Counted from the stretch's first letter, positions 22,523 to 34,143 are shown. The stretch: 64,000 bases of DNA from Lactuca virosa (GCA_928212115.1 CAKMRJ010001112.1:405390659-405454658), one strand, 5' to 3'. Program-made: numbers and translations. The notes: generated by a model not told the origin, from the letters alone.

Positions 22523-24242
22523 TGTAACACCCAAATTTTCAAAACAATTTTTCATTTCAAAACATACTTTCCACCACATAAAAATCACAAAATCATAATA
22601 AATCTCTGTATCATCACAAAACACGTCCCAAGATCTCATATAAATAAATCCTCTCTCGTGTGTACGAATCATGCCGGCGCCTTCCCACGATCCTCACTAG
22701 TACCTGAAACACATCACACAACAACTGTAAGCATAAAAGCTTAGTGAGTTCCCCAATATACCACATACAACACATACGCCACTCGAGGCTACAATACGAC
22801 CCTCCGGTCCGATGTGTCTCAGCGGGACCCTCCAGTCCCGTAGCTCGTTGGACCCTCTGGTCCGGTCATAGCTCGTTGGACCCTTCGGTCCGGTCTGTAT
22901 CGTTGGACCCTTTGGTCCGGTCTATATCGTTGGACCCTTCGGTCCGGTCTATATCGTTGGACCCTTCGGTCCGGTCTATACAAAACATAGCATACATATA
23001 ACACAATGCACATAATCTCATACATACACATAGCATACAAGACCCTCTGGTCTACACATAAATACCACTCTAGGTAATGTATAGTGAGAAGACTCACCTC
23101 GGATGTCTCGGATAATATCCCGCCCGTTGTATATACTGATCTAGCCTCTGCCTATACACATAACATAATCATCTCAATCAATCACGACTCTCTAGGCTAG
23201 ACTAGACTCTCACATGTCCTCTAAGAAGGCTAAAAGGCTATTTTACCCTTCAAACAGTCCACAAGTTCCATTGTTGACCAAACCCAAAAAGTCAACAAAA
23301 GTCAACGGTCAACCCTTGACCAGACTCGCCGAGTGCACAAATGTGACTCGGCGAGTTCAGTCGTGAACTCGAGTCCTCTATCCCCCTTCTGACTCACTGA
23401 GTCATTCCCCCAATTCGGCAAGTCACTCACTGTGTGATTCACGGGAAACCCTAACCCTACTCGCCGAGTCTGCCCTTGGACTCGGCGAGTTCATGTCATG
23501 CACAAACTCAATTGACCTCCTGAGGTCAGATCTGTTCCTTAGAACCATAGATCTGACCTTCCCAAGCCTGATAATCACGTAAAGCTTGGATCTTGACACT
23601 CATGTGACGCCTAGGAGGCTTTACTTGGTGATTTAGCCCCAAAAACAACAACCTGAGCTCATTGCCTCCATAGCTCAACATAAAGCAAGCTGGAATAAGC
23701 TCTTTAGACCACTATGGGTCCAGATCCGAAGTCTCAAAGTGAATAGGGGCCATATTCTCACAACTCCTTCCAATAAAAGACATAAAACTCTACATCTATG
23801 GATTCCTTCAACAAAACAGATAAAGGGGCGACATAATACCTCAAAGATGAAGTCTTTTGCTCGAAATCCCCAGATGCACAACCTCCTTGGTCCCCTCCAA
23901 GCTGGAATCACCTCCTTCTTGTAAGAATCAATCACAAAGATCAAGAAATGGCTCCTTTCCTCTCACAAACGCTCTAGCTCTTTTAGGGTTTCTCTCTGGG
24001 GTTTGGTAGCCGCAAGTGACGGCCCTAAGGGCCTTTAAATAGGTCCCAAACCCAAGAAATTAGGGTTTCATTAAACAGCGTGGACTCGCCGAGTCCACGT
24101 ATGGACTCGCCGAGTCCAGTCATTAATCCAGTCCAACAATGCGCGGCTCTACTCCGCGAGTCTAAGCGCCTACTCGCCGAGTCCCTCTCCAAAACTCAAA
24201 AATAATTAGATAAATACAGTACCTAGAAATCCGGATGTTACA
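22523..24242 (-). repeat. Gypsy-A 5' LTR
   Basis: 1720 bp. It drives the element from TATTTAAA at 24034-24041. It differs from the 3' LTR mainly by a 20-bp tandem duplication of a GGACTCGCCGAGTCC-type word near 24083-24120. It ends inside Copia-2 RT sequence with no target duplication. Confidence 0.95.
22704..23097 (-). other. Putative LTR leader intron of Gypsy-A (5' copy)
   Basis: Same donor (GAG/GTGAGT at 23097) and acceptor (TTTCAG/GTACT at 22704) as the 3' copy, 394 bp, here downstream of the active promoter. The hairpin minisatellite (about 22840-22980) is inside. Confidence 0.4.
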
Positions 24243-26019
24243 GGATTTCTCAAGCTTACACACTCTATTAGGGTACTCTGTGTTGACAAAACCCTCTGGC
24301 TGACTCATGTAAACATCCTCAACCAACCTTTCCATTAAGGAAAGCGGTTTTGACATCCATTTGCCATATTTCATAGTCATGAAATGCGGCTATGGCTAAC
24401 AGAACCCTAATAGACTTAATCTTGGCCACTGGAGAAAAGGTCTCATCATAATCAACTGCCGGAGTTTATGAGAAACCCTTTGCAACCAGTCGTGCCTTAT
24501 AAGTGTGTACATTACCATCCATGTCGGTCTTATTCTTGAAGATCCATTTGCACCCTACAGTCTTACGACTTGGTACATTCTCAACCAAGTTCCAAACTTG
24601 ATTGTCATACATGGACTGTATCTCGCTGTCCATTGCCTCTTTCCACTTGGCTGACTCAGGGCCTGCCATGGCTTCCGCGTAACTGTTAGGTTCATCCAGA
24701 CCTATCAGTGTCTCATCACTGATAAGTGTATCACCTTCCGCAGTAATATGGAATCCATAGTAATGCTCAGGTGCATTCCTAACCCTTGTGGAACGCCTCA
24801 GAGGTACAGACTTGTCAATTGGCTCAACAGAAGTTTCCTCCTCAAGTTAAGTGCTAGGGTTTGAAGTTCCTTCACCACTTGACTCTTGAATTTCTTCAAG
24901 GTCAACTTGCCTCCCACTGTCTCCTTGGCTTATGAACTCTCTCTCTCGAAAGAAAGCCCTCCTAGCTACAAAGACCACATTCTCACTAGGTCTGTAGAAG
25001 AGGTAACCAAAGGATTTCTGTGGGTAGCGATAAAAAATACACCTCTCACTTCGAGGTTCGAGCTTATCATGAGTCTCGCGTCTCACGAAAGCCTCGCAAC
25101 CCCATATCTTAATGTGGTCTAGTTTGGGTGCTTTACCAGTCCACATCTCATGAGGAGTTTTGGCAACTTTCTTTGTGGGAACTAGATTAAGGATATGGGC
25201 GGCAGTCTCTAAGGCTACCCCCAAAATGAGATTGGTAGCGAAGCTCGACTCATCATGGAACGAACATATCCAACAAGGTTCGATTACGCCTCTCAGCTAC
25301 ACCATTCAACTGCGGTATCCTGGGAGGTGTCAATTGTGAGACAATCCCACATTCCCTAAGATAGTCGAGGAACTATGAACTAAGATACTCACCACTTCGA
25401 TCAGATCGAAGCATCTTAATGTTCCTGCCCAATTGATTCTCGACTTCCTGTTTAAACTCTTTAAACCTCTCAAAAGTCTCTGACTTATGCTTGATTAAGT
25501 AGACATATCCATATCTACTGTAATCATCAGTAAATGTCAAATAATAACGATTAGCATCCCTTGTGGCATGTTTGAAGGGCCCACACACATCCGTGTGTAT
25601 AAGATCCAACAAACCTTCACCCCTCTCACAAGAGCCTGTGAAGGGTGACTTTGTCATTTTTCCAAGTAAGCATGATTCACAACTATCATCTGACTTTAGG
25701 TCAAATGACTCCAATACTCCATCCTTTGGAGTTGGCCTATGCGTTTCTTGCTTATATGTCCAAGACGACAATGCCATAATGATGCTTTATCCAAGTTATT
25801 ATCATTAACAGAATCAATACACAATATATTATTTCCTAAGTTATCAACCACAGATACAGTTTCATACACACCATCACAAGGTAATGCTTTAAAATAAAGA
25901 ACATTATTAAAGAAAGCATTAATCGAACCAACTTCATTATCAAATGAAAAGGTGAAACCTTGTTTATACAATGCATGAAAGGAAATATATTTCTTGCCAT
26001 TTCTGGCGAATAACAACAT
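24243..26019 (-). pseudogene. Copia-2 pol: GAG-pre-integrase, integrase, partial RT
   Basis: Broken into several frames. From the 5' side: a GAG-pre-integrase region with LWHCRLGHISKKRI (near 25740), the zinc-region cysteines CESCLLGK, integrase core (HTDVCGPF near 25610; RSDRSGEYLS near 25380), then a later integrase part (24847-25224, WTGKAPKLDHIKIWGC). RT begins near 24670 (KWIFKNK, YKARLVAKGFS) and continues after a shift as LVEDVYMSQPEGFV, ending at KLEKS. The catalytic YVDD region is absent. Copia order (integrase before RT) confirms the family. Confidence 0.9.
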
Positions 26020-26111
26020 TTATTCAAATCTAAACTAAACCCACTACTTAGCGATAAGTATAAACTCCAATCTTGGTGACGGTAAAGCTTTCCTATTCCC
26101 CATGATTAAGT

Positions 26112-27145
26112 TTATTCTTCCATGCTCCACATTCTCACTTTTCTTAGTCCCTGCAAATCAGAACATATATGAATACCACAACCGGTATCAAGGACCCAAG
26201 AGTTAGAATGGGGTGAGTTATTAGATAAGATAGTGTAAATACCTGCATGGTTGGGTTTAACTTTCCCATCCTTCACATCTTGCTGGTACTTTGGGCAGTT
26301 CCACTTCCAATGTGACTTTTCATGGCAATAGAAGCATTCAACCTCTTTAGGGTCAGAAGAAGGAGTGACAAAACCTTTCTTGGTTCCACTTGAAGAAGAG
26401 CCATCAAGGGTCCTAGCCTTGGTACCCTTCGAAGAGCTCTTCCTCTTCTTCCCTCTACCTTTCCCGATTGCCAAAACCGGGGCGGAGTTTGGAGTAGGTG
26501 TGTTAACAACCGACTTACCCTTAAGACCTGTTTCTGCGGTCTTGAGGAGTCCCTCAAGTTTGCTGAGTGTGACCTCTTCCTTATTCATGTGATATGTCAT
26601 GCGAAATTGATCATAGCACGATGGTAAGGAGTGCAAAATGATATCTATTGCAAGCTCCTCAGGGAAGTTCACATTAAGCTTCAGCAACCGATCCACATAC
26701 CTTTGCATTTTCTGCATGTGGCTCGTGACGGATTCCCGACCTTCATCATTGTTGTTATGATAGAGCATATGATTTCAATACCTCTCTTGTCGTGCACTTT
26801 GATGGTATCTTTCCATCAGATCTTGGTGCATTTTCAAAAGGGTAGAAGTCCTCATAGGACTTTTGGAGTTCAGCTGTCATGGTGGCCAACATGATGCATG
26901 CCACTTTTGTAGCATCCCTTTCATGTGCCCGAAAGTCAGCGATCTCCTGGGGAGTTGTAGTGGTCTCATCAATTCCTTAAGCTCCTTGTCAAGGACATAT
27001 TCTTGTCCTCGTAGCGGGTAATCATCCTGATGTTTCTGATCCATTCATTGAAGTTGGATCCATCAAAAGTGACTTTCCCACAACAAGGTCATAAGGGTAA
27101 AGGAGCCAATTAGGATAGAGCCAGAAGCAGCAGGTTTGAAGACAT
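26112..27145 (-). pseudogene. Copia-2 gag and protease start
   Basis: The ATG at 27145 follows directly on a strong acceptor-like CTCTTCTTTCAG. Early codons give MSSN, then a frameshift; the region near 27050 encodes NFNEWIRN, the usual start of copia gag. The later open part (26112-26768) has a Lys-rich linker, a CCHC knuckle CFYCHEKSHWKWNC near 26310 and the protease active site VLDTGCGIHI near 26170. One or more shifts between 26770 and 27100 break it. Confidence 0.85.
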
Positions 27146-28717
27146 CTGAAAGAAGAGAACAAGATTAGTTTAGATATAAGAGAGTCCTTAATAAAACACC
27201 CAAATGTAATATTAAGGCTAGGATCAATCACAATATTATAACTTAGAAGAGGTATGCCGTAATCCAAGCTATAACATATTTGAAAGGTAGGTGAATGACG
27301 ATTCACCAATTTCACCATGAAAAACGAAATATAAATATTAGGTTTTTAATTGGTTCTTAATTCCTAGATTCTTTTGAGATTCAATGAACTTTTCAAAGGC
27401 ATGTTTCAATCTCGAGTGTGCCCTCCAAGTTTTGTGACTGGGATACCGAGGATCACAAAACGAGGTGTGAAGTAACCATGCAAATCACTTGGTACCCTCA
27501 AGGTTTATCACTCAATCGATGTGCCGGTAAACCAACACCACCATGCTATGGTAAACCTTAAGTCACCCTTTACCTACCTCCAAGTTAGTGTGCCGGTTAA
27601 CCACACACGCTCCACCACGACTTAAACAAAGTGTAAAGTGCACTGGATTGCACCGTATTCACCATTTTCCTAAAGTAACTAAGATTGGGAATTTAATAAA
27701 AAACATTTAGTTACTTTATAATATTCATCATACTTTTAATGAGAATTTATAAGTCCTTGTCTTACCCGTTCGGCTAACGACCCTCCACCGATCAAGGAAG
27801 CGGTGGGTGAGGAGTGGACACCCATTAAGTTGCCATTTTATAGGCCACAACCTATACCCCCCTTATGGACCGGCTTCGTGAATGAGGCGTACTAGCGGTA
27901 AACGACTTGACGTTATACATATATTATTAGTAACTTATAATATTATAAAGTATAAGGGTTGAATTTTAACTTTTAAAATTCTAAGGGTTGGAACTAAAAG
28001 TTTTAATCAAGGATTACATGTTCCAAAAACTTGAGGGCAAGTTTGTAAACTTCCAAAACTTTTCATTTCTTATAACTTATGAATTATTGAGTAATAAAAA
28101 TGAAGACTCTTCATTTTTATAACTCTTGTGTTTCTTTAATGGCTTTAATAAAAGTGAGACTTTTGGTTTCCATAACTTGAGGACAAGTTATGGACTCCAT
28201 TAAAAACACATTATGATCATGAATTAAACTACCATGAAGGTTACAAACAATTCCTATGATCATCTAATTTCATAAGTCAAGAACATGAATATGAACACTT
28301 GCAAGAATAAAAATTACACTTAAAAAAAAAAACTTGTAATTTGAATAATTGCCATTGTAAATGGATTAGCATAAACATTACACCATCTAAAAACAAGCTT
28401 TTAAAACATCAAAACAGTTTAGGGTAATGTTTCTAGTCCATTTCCAGCAACCAAATGTGCAAACTTTCATACGAACAGAAACAGAAAACGATTTTTTTTC
28501 AAGCTGTTTTGCAAAAAAAAAAACAACAAACGAACCTAGGCTCTGATTACCACTGAGGGTTTTGTGCATTCTAACACTTCCTAAGTGTACATGAACCCTA
28601 ATAACCTGGATCTATGTTTGTCTAATTATCATGCAAAAGTTGAATTCCAAGGTTATATTCCTATCTCGCATACATGAGGAACAAATTTTAACTTGCATGC
28701 AAGATAGAATAACTTAC
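27146..28717 (-). other. Putative 5' leader intron of Copia-2
   Basis: On the minus strand AAG/GTAAGT lies in the LTR at 28717 and TTCTCTTCTTTCAG ends at 27146, immediately before the gag ATG. Both sites are close to plant consensus. The 1572-bp interval spans the primer binding site and the non-coding leader. Copia-1 and Copia-3 keep the LTR donor (GAG/GTATGT). Confidence 0.5.
28534..28553 (-). other. Copia-2 primer binding site
   Basis: Initiator-tRNA complement with one inserted base (minus strand TGGTAATCAGAGCCTAGG) next to the LTR. Confidence 0.85.
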
Positions 28718-29325
28718 CTTGTTGTTGCTTATGATCCTTGAAACCTTGTGATCCTAGCACCCCAAGTGTGAGTGCCTCTCAAATGCTTCACACAACACAA
28801 ATGCTTTTGGAATGACTTTAGAGAGAATACACACTTCTAAAAATCGGCCTAGCCCTCTTGTTTCTTATGTGTCGCCGCTTTTTTGGTGGAGAACATGTTG
28901 CTTATATAGTGTGCCACATCTAGGGTTACACCATGTAACCCTAATGTGGCATGACTCTTCATTTCCATGACCCATGGGTTTGTAACTCCCATGGAGCCTC
29001 CATGGAGCATCCTATGGTGGAACCCAACTTGATAATCCAATGGAGCCTCTTAGCCCACTATATAAGATATGGAAGATTTACATAATCTACCCATATATTT
29101 AATTAGTTATCTTTTGATCACTTAATTAATTCTAAATTAATTCTTGATCAAACTAATTAAATAATATTATTAATATATTAGAACTTAAACTATTAAAACC
29201 ATAAGTGTTATTTCTCTCATTTTAGTTTATCCAATTGCATGGTGCCATGCAACCCAAATGGACCATGCCGGGTCGGGTCAAGTACATACCAGAAATAGTT
29301 ATGGACTTATACACCTTATCCAACA
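28554..29325 (-). repeat. Copia-2 5' LTR
   Basis: 772 bp, ending CCAACA on the plus strand, similar to the Copia-1 LTR. TATATAAG on the minus strand at 28911-28918 is the likely TATA box. Flank ACAGG (29326-29330) would be one half of a target duplication; its partner is lost. Confidence 0.9.
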
Positions 29326-29342
29326 ACAGGTAGGTATGGGGG

Positions 29343-29363
29343 GTAGTATTGGGCCCGTACTAC
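29343..29363 (+). other. Leader palindrome of Gypsy-B centred on GGGCCC
   Basis: GTAGTA and TACTAC arms around TTGGGCCCG, the counterpart of the Gypsy-A palindrome at 22047-22067. It is followed by CTGAA in both elements. Confidence 0.7.
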
Positions 29364-29473
29364 TGAAAGCACAGGACATGTACCCCAACTAATGTTAGAT
29401 ATGGAAGCTATAAGGTGAACATGTGTGGGAGGATCCCCTTTTTTGATTATCTTGATCATTCTGTCTTATCAGG

Positions 29474-30715
29474 ATGGTGGTGACATGACTTGGAGCAGGG
29501 GGATCAAGATCAAGATTAGGATCCAGATCGATGGTGCAGCACCCATTAACGAGAGGTTGCGCGAGCTTATTGCAGCCGAGGTTACGAGGGACATCCTTAA
29601 CGCTACCCCGGTGATTTTTGGGAGAGTCAAGGAAGGGATGATGGAGATCATGGAGGAGCAGCTCAGGTCCGGTGATTTTTGGGAGAGTCAAGGAAGGGAT
29701 GATGGAGATCATGGAGGAGCAGCTCAGGTCATTCAGAACTGAGATTGATGCGGGCCAGGTCAGGGCCTGAACTCCCTCGTTTCGGGAGTTCAAGGTATGT
29801 GGGCGCCGGAGTTCTTCGGGGTCAGGGACCTCATAGTTAGCCGTCGCTGGGTGGCATACATGGAGAACGCCCAACGCACGAGCTCTTGCCCTGATGTGGC
29901 AAATGTGAGGTTTGCTTCATGTATGCTGAGGGACCGAGCCCGGGACTAGTGGGGAGAGGTGACCAGTCAGGTAGGAGCAACTGGAGTGGCAGAGATGACA
30001 TTGGCAGAGTTTGTCAAACACTTCGATCTGGAGTTTGCACCACCCATTGAGGTGCAACGGTTAGTAAGGGAGTTCCAGGAGCTTCAGCAGACCACCGAGA
30101 CCGTGGCGGAGATCACCGCCAAGTTTCGAGAACGAGCACTGTTGATTCCGCAGTATGCTACGGACGAGGATATGAGGAGGACGAGGTATCATTCCATCCG
30201 GAGGGATGATATACGAGAGTTTGTGAGCTTTACAAGGTGCAAAACCCTAAATGAGATGGTGTAGAAGGCCCGTGAGCGGGAGATGGAGTTGGAGTTCCGC
30301 ACCAAGCGGAAACCAGAGCAGGCACAAACAACTGTAGGTCAGGCTAAAAAGCCAAAGACATTTGATACTTCTGGTAGGGGCCAGTAGGGTTGGGGCCGGT
30401 GTGCCAAGTGCAGTAAGCCGCATAGTGGGGTTTGTCGGACGACAGGCTCAGGATGTTACGCATGTGGCCAGCCGGGTCACATAAGCAGGGATTGCCCCAA
30501 GAAGGGCTTGATTTGTTTCCACTGCAACTGGACCGGCCATAAACGGGCCGATTGTCCGAGGTTGCAGGGAGGAGGAGGAGTAGTGCTGACGCCTACGCCC
30601 GCCACAATGAGGATCACTGATGACCGCCCTGCTAAGGCCGATGCTCCTGCGGTGAAGAGCCGTGCATTTCAGTTGACTACCGAGGAGGCTCGGGCAGCGC
30701 CAGATGTCGTGACTG
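29474..30715 (+). pseudogene. Gypsy-B gag, decayed
   Basis: It starts at an ATG one base after the acceptor-like CTTATCAG. A TGA follows within five codons. A 61-bp tandem duplication (29608-29729) and a TAG at 29947 interrupt it. The later part (29959-30264) matches the capsid region of Gypsy-A. Zinc knuckles lie at 30400-30570: CAKCSKPHSGVC, CYACGQPGHISRDC, CFHCNWTGHKRADC. The frame reaches the putative gag-pol intron at 30716. Confidence 0.88.
29608..29729 (+). repeat. 61-bp perfect tandem duplication in Gypsy-B gag
   Basis: Two identical 61-bp units (29608-29668, 29669-29729). The length is not a multiple of three, so the duplication shifts the gag frame. Confidence 0.95.
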
Positions 30716-30784
30716 GTACGTATTTTATTTTCCTGCTTGATATTGAACTGTATTGCGTATGTGTATATATGTGCTCATGAATAG
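30716..30784 (+). other. Putative gag-pol intron of Gypsy-B, 69 bp
   Basis: It begins GTACGT and ends GAATAG. Removal joins GTG ACT G to GG ACC TTT, giving the VTGTFMV junction into protease in frame. Retention leads to a stop at 30778-30780. Position, phase and boundaries match Gypsy-A. Confidence 0.65.
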
Positions 30785-33700
30785 GGACCTTTATGGTCAA
30801 TGGTATGTCGGCTCATGTTCTTTTCGATTCAGGTGCTACCCGATCATTCGTATCTCCTGCGCTTAGAAAAAAGTTCCGGGACACTCCGGGATTTTGGATT
30901 CCCCGCTTGAGGTTGAGATTACAGATGAACGCATTGTGAGTGCTGCGAGGGTATATCAGGACTGTGTCCTGAATGTTTTTGGGGAGAGGTTTCGGGTTGA
31001 TCTGGTACCGATACCGTTGCGAGGGATGAAGGTGATTGTTGGGAAGGACAGGTTGGGGGCCAATAGGGCCATGATAGATTGCGAGCGCCAGCTGGTGAGA
31101 GTTCGAACCCCAAGTTGGGGAGAACTGGTTATTCATGGGGAGAGAGCCTCGCAGGGGCCAACCCTCTGTTCAGCTGCGAGGGCTAGGAGACTTCTCCATC
31201 AGGGTTATTCGGGATTTTTGGCATATATCTCGGATACGAGGTTTGAGACCCCGACAGATTTGGATAGTGTACCGGTTGTACGAGACTTTCGGGATGTCTT
31301 TCCCAATGAGTTACCAGGGGCGCCTCCCGAGAGGCAAGTGGCATTTTGCATTGATCTGGTGTCGGGTGCCGCTCCGATAGCCAAGGCACCATACCGGCTA
31401 GCTCCGCCCGAGATGAAGGAGCTGTCTACGTAGCTTCAGGAGCTGCTACACCGAGGGTTTATTCGTCTGAGCAGTTCCCCGTGGGGAGCACCAATCCTTT
31501 TTGTGAAGAGGAAGGATGGGTCACACAGGATGTGTATTGATTATCGAGAGCTGAACAAGCTAACGGTTAAAAACCGTTATCTACTCTCGAAGATAAATGA
31601 TTTGTTCGATCAGCTGCAGGGTGCATCTTGGTTTTCCAAGATTGATCTTCGGTTGGGGTACCATCAGATGAGGATTAGGGATGACGATATACCAAAGACA
31701 GCTTTCAGGACGCGGTACGGTCACTATGAGTTTGTGGGGATGCCATTCGGGATCACCAATTCCCCAGCAGCGTTCATGGATCTCATGAATAAGGTGTGTA
31801 GGCCGATGTTGGATCGGTCAGTGATTGTGTTTATCGATGATATCTTGGTCTATTCTAAGACCAAGGAGCAGCATGAGCAACATCCGAGGGAGGTATTAGA
31901 GAGACTGAGGACGAAAAGGCTTTATGCCAAGTTATGAAAGTGTGATTTCTAGTTGAGAGAGGTGCAGTTTTTGGGGCACATCATCAACCATAAGGGTATA
32001 TTGGTTGATCCAGCCAAGATTGAGGCGGGGATGCAGTGGGAAGTACCGAAGAATGCATTTGAGATTCGTAGCTTCTTGGGTCTAGCGGGGTACTATCGGA
32101 GATTCATCCAGTATTTCTCCAAGATAGTTGTACCTTTGGCTCGTTTGACCAAGAAGAATGTGACTTTTCGGTGGGGCCTGGACCAACAATTGGCGTTCGA
32201 GACCTTGAGACAGAGGTTATGTGAGGCCCTGATCTTAGCATTACCCAATGGGTTGGATGATTTGGTACTATATTTTGATGCGTCTATCACCAGGTTAAGC
32301 GTTGTTATGATGCAGAGGGGGCATGTGATTACGTACGCCTCGAGGCAGCTGATGCCTTACAAGGCGAATTACCCCACTCTCACGACCTGGAATTGGGGGC
32401 TGTGGTGTTTGCCCTCAAAATATGGAGGCATTACTTGTATGGAGTTCGGTGCACCATATTTACTGACCACAAAAGTTTGAGGTATTTGATGGATCGGCAG
32501 AACCTGAATATGCGACATAGGAGGTGGTTGGATGTACTGAAAGATTATGATTACGGGATATTATACCATCCAGGGAAGGCCAATGTGGTGGCTGATGCTT
32601 TGAGCCGTAAGGCAGCAAGTGCTCCGATTAGGGACGTCTGTTTGAGGATGACAGTGATCTCTCCATTGTTGGATATGATCAAAGAGGCTCAGGTGGAGGG
32701 TTTGAAGAAAGAGAACTGGAAGACAGAGCGGATTCGGGGTCAGTTTCCCTTGTTTATTCGGGATAGTCGAGGTCTTCTGACACAGTGTGGCCGGGTGTGG
32801 GTACCGGTAACTGGGGGTGTGAGATAGAAGATCTTGGAGGAGGCACTCATATCCAAGTTCTCTATTCACCTAGGGGCCACGAATATGTATAGGGATCTGA
32901 GGTTGAGTTATTGGTGGCCCTGCATGAAGCGGGAGATCGCTTGGTTCGTGGAGCGGTGCTTGACCTGCAGGAAGGTCAAGGCCGAACATCAGAGACCTCA
33001 CGGCAAGGTTCAACCGTTACCTATTCCTATGTGGAAATGGGAAGAGGTCACCATTGACTTCATCACGAAGTTACTGAGGACGACATATCCGCTGAGAAAT
33101 TAGTGGATATTTATGTGCGAGAGGTGGTGGCTAGGAACGGGGTGCCAGTGTCAGTGGTCTCTGACCGGGATGTCCGATTTACATCCAGATTATGGAGAAA
33201 GTTTCATGAGGAACTGGGCACTCAGTTACATTTCAGCACTGGTCTCTGACCGGGATGTCCGATTTACATCCAGATTATGGAGAAAGTTTCATGAGGAACT
33301 GGGCACTCAGTTACATTTCAGCACGACTTACCACCCCCAGACAGATGGCCAGATTGAGAGGACAACCCAAACACTCGAGGATATGCTTTGGGCATGCTTG
33401 ATGGATTTTGGAGGGAGTTGGGATACATACCTCCTACCAGTAGAGTTTTCATATATCAATAGTTATCATGCTAGTATCGACCGACCACCGTTTGAGAGGT
33501 TATATGGTCGGAGGTGTAGGACCCCTGTTTGCTGGGGCAAGGCAGGGCATCAAGTCATGGGTAGCATCGAGGCGGTGCTCAAGAATACGGAGTTGATTCA
33601 GCAGGTTCGTGACAGGTTGCGAGTTGCGCATAGCCGTCAGAAAAGCTACGCTGACCGACGCCGATCGGACCTCGAGTTTCAGGTGGGGGATTTCGTCTTG

Positions 33701-34126
33701 CTGAAAGTGTCACCATGGAAGGGTGTCATCAGGTTTCGGAAGAGGGGCAAGCTAGGTCCCCGATATATCAGACCGTTCAGGATTACTGCCCGGGTGGGCA
33801 AGGTGGCTTATCGCTTGGATATGCTGGACGAGCTTAGCCAGATACACAACATCTTCCACGTGTCCCAGCTTAGGAAGTGTGTCACAAACGAGGCCGTAGT
33901 TGTTTCTCTGGACGACATATAGGTGGATGAGAGCTTGAACTACATTGAGAGTCCCGTTGCGGTTCTGGATAGGAAGACGAAGGTCCTTCGCAATAAGGAA
34001 ATGAAGCTAGTGACGGTGCAATGACAGCACCGAAGTGGATATGAATGGACATGGGAGCCGGAAGATGAGATGCGAGACCACTACCCGGATTTATTTGCGT
34101 CAACGGACTTCAAGGAGGAAGTCTAG
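30785..34126 (+). pseudogene. Gypsy-B pol, decayed
   Basis: Protease (LFDSGATRSF near 30820), RT (31503-31937, KIDLRLGYHQ and FIDDILVYS), RNase H (about 32260-32610, ending HPGKANVVADALS), integrase zinc region (32834-33000), core and C-terminal chromodomain-like part to the TAG at 34124. It is broken by stops (for example TAG at 31431, TGA at 31935, TAG at 31950 and 32825), by a roughly 84-bp gap in the integrase core near 33083, by an 85-bp duplication after it, and by later stops. The order and sequence are close to Gypsy-A. Confidence 0.93.
33156..33325 (+). repeat. 85-bp tandem duplication in Gypsy-B integrase
   Basis: Two copies of an 85-bp unit, identical except at the last base, covering the SDRDVRFTSR region of integrase. 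The length shifts the frame. Confidence 0.95.
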
Positions 34127-34127
34127 T

Positions 34128-34143
34128 TCAAGTGGGGGAGATT
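34128..34143 (+). other. Gypsy-B polypurine tract
   Basis: CAAGTGGGGGAGATT directly before the 3' LTR. Confidence 0.9.

Larger units (their letters stand above)
15637..24242 (-). mobile_element. Gypsy-A: nearly intact young Ty3/gypsy chromovirus-type element
   Basis: The LTRs are 15637-17335 (1699 bp) and 22523-24242 (1720 bp) and differ by about a dozen substitutions plus a 20-bp tandem duplication and two 1-bp indels. The element reads on the minus strand with primer binding site, gag, intron-like segment, protease, RT, RNase H, integrase, chromodomain-like end and polypurine tract in order. One frameshift near 20098 breaks pol. The left flank ends TTAGG inside the Gypsy-B LTR and the right flank begins GGATT inside Copia-2 RT, so there is no target duplication. 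It is the youngest complete gypsy element in the window by LTR similarity. Confidence 0.95.
24243..29325 (-). mobile_element. Copia-2: truncated Ty1/copia element
   Basis: Minus-strand element with 5' LTR (28554-29325), primer binding site, long leader, gag, protease, integrase and the first part of RT. It stops at 24243 against Gypsy-A, so the rest of RT, RNase H and the 3' LTR are gone. Its LTR and leader resemble those of Copia-1 and Copia-3, but its pol is far better preserved, so it represents the likely autonomous branch of that family. Confidence 0.93.
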
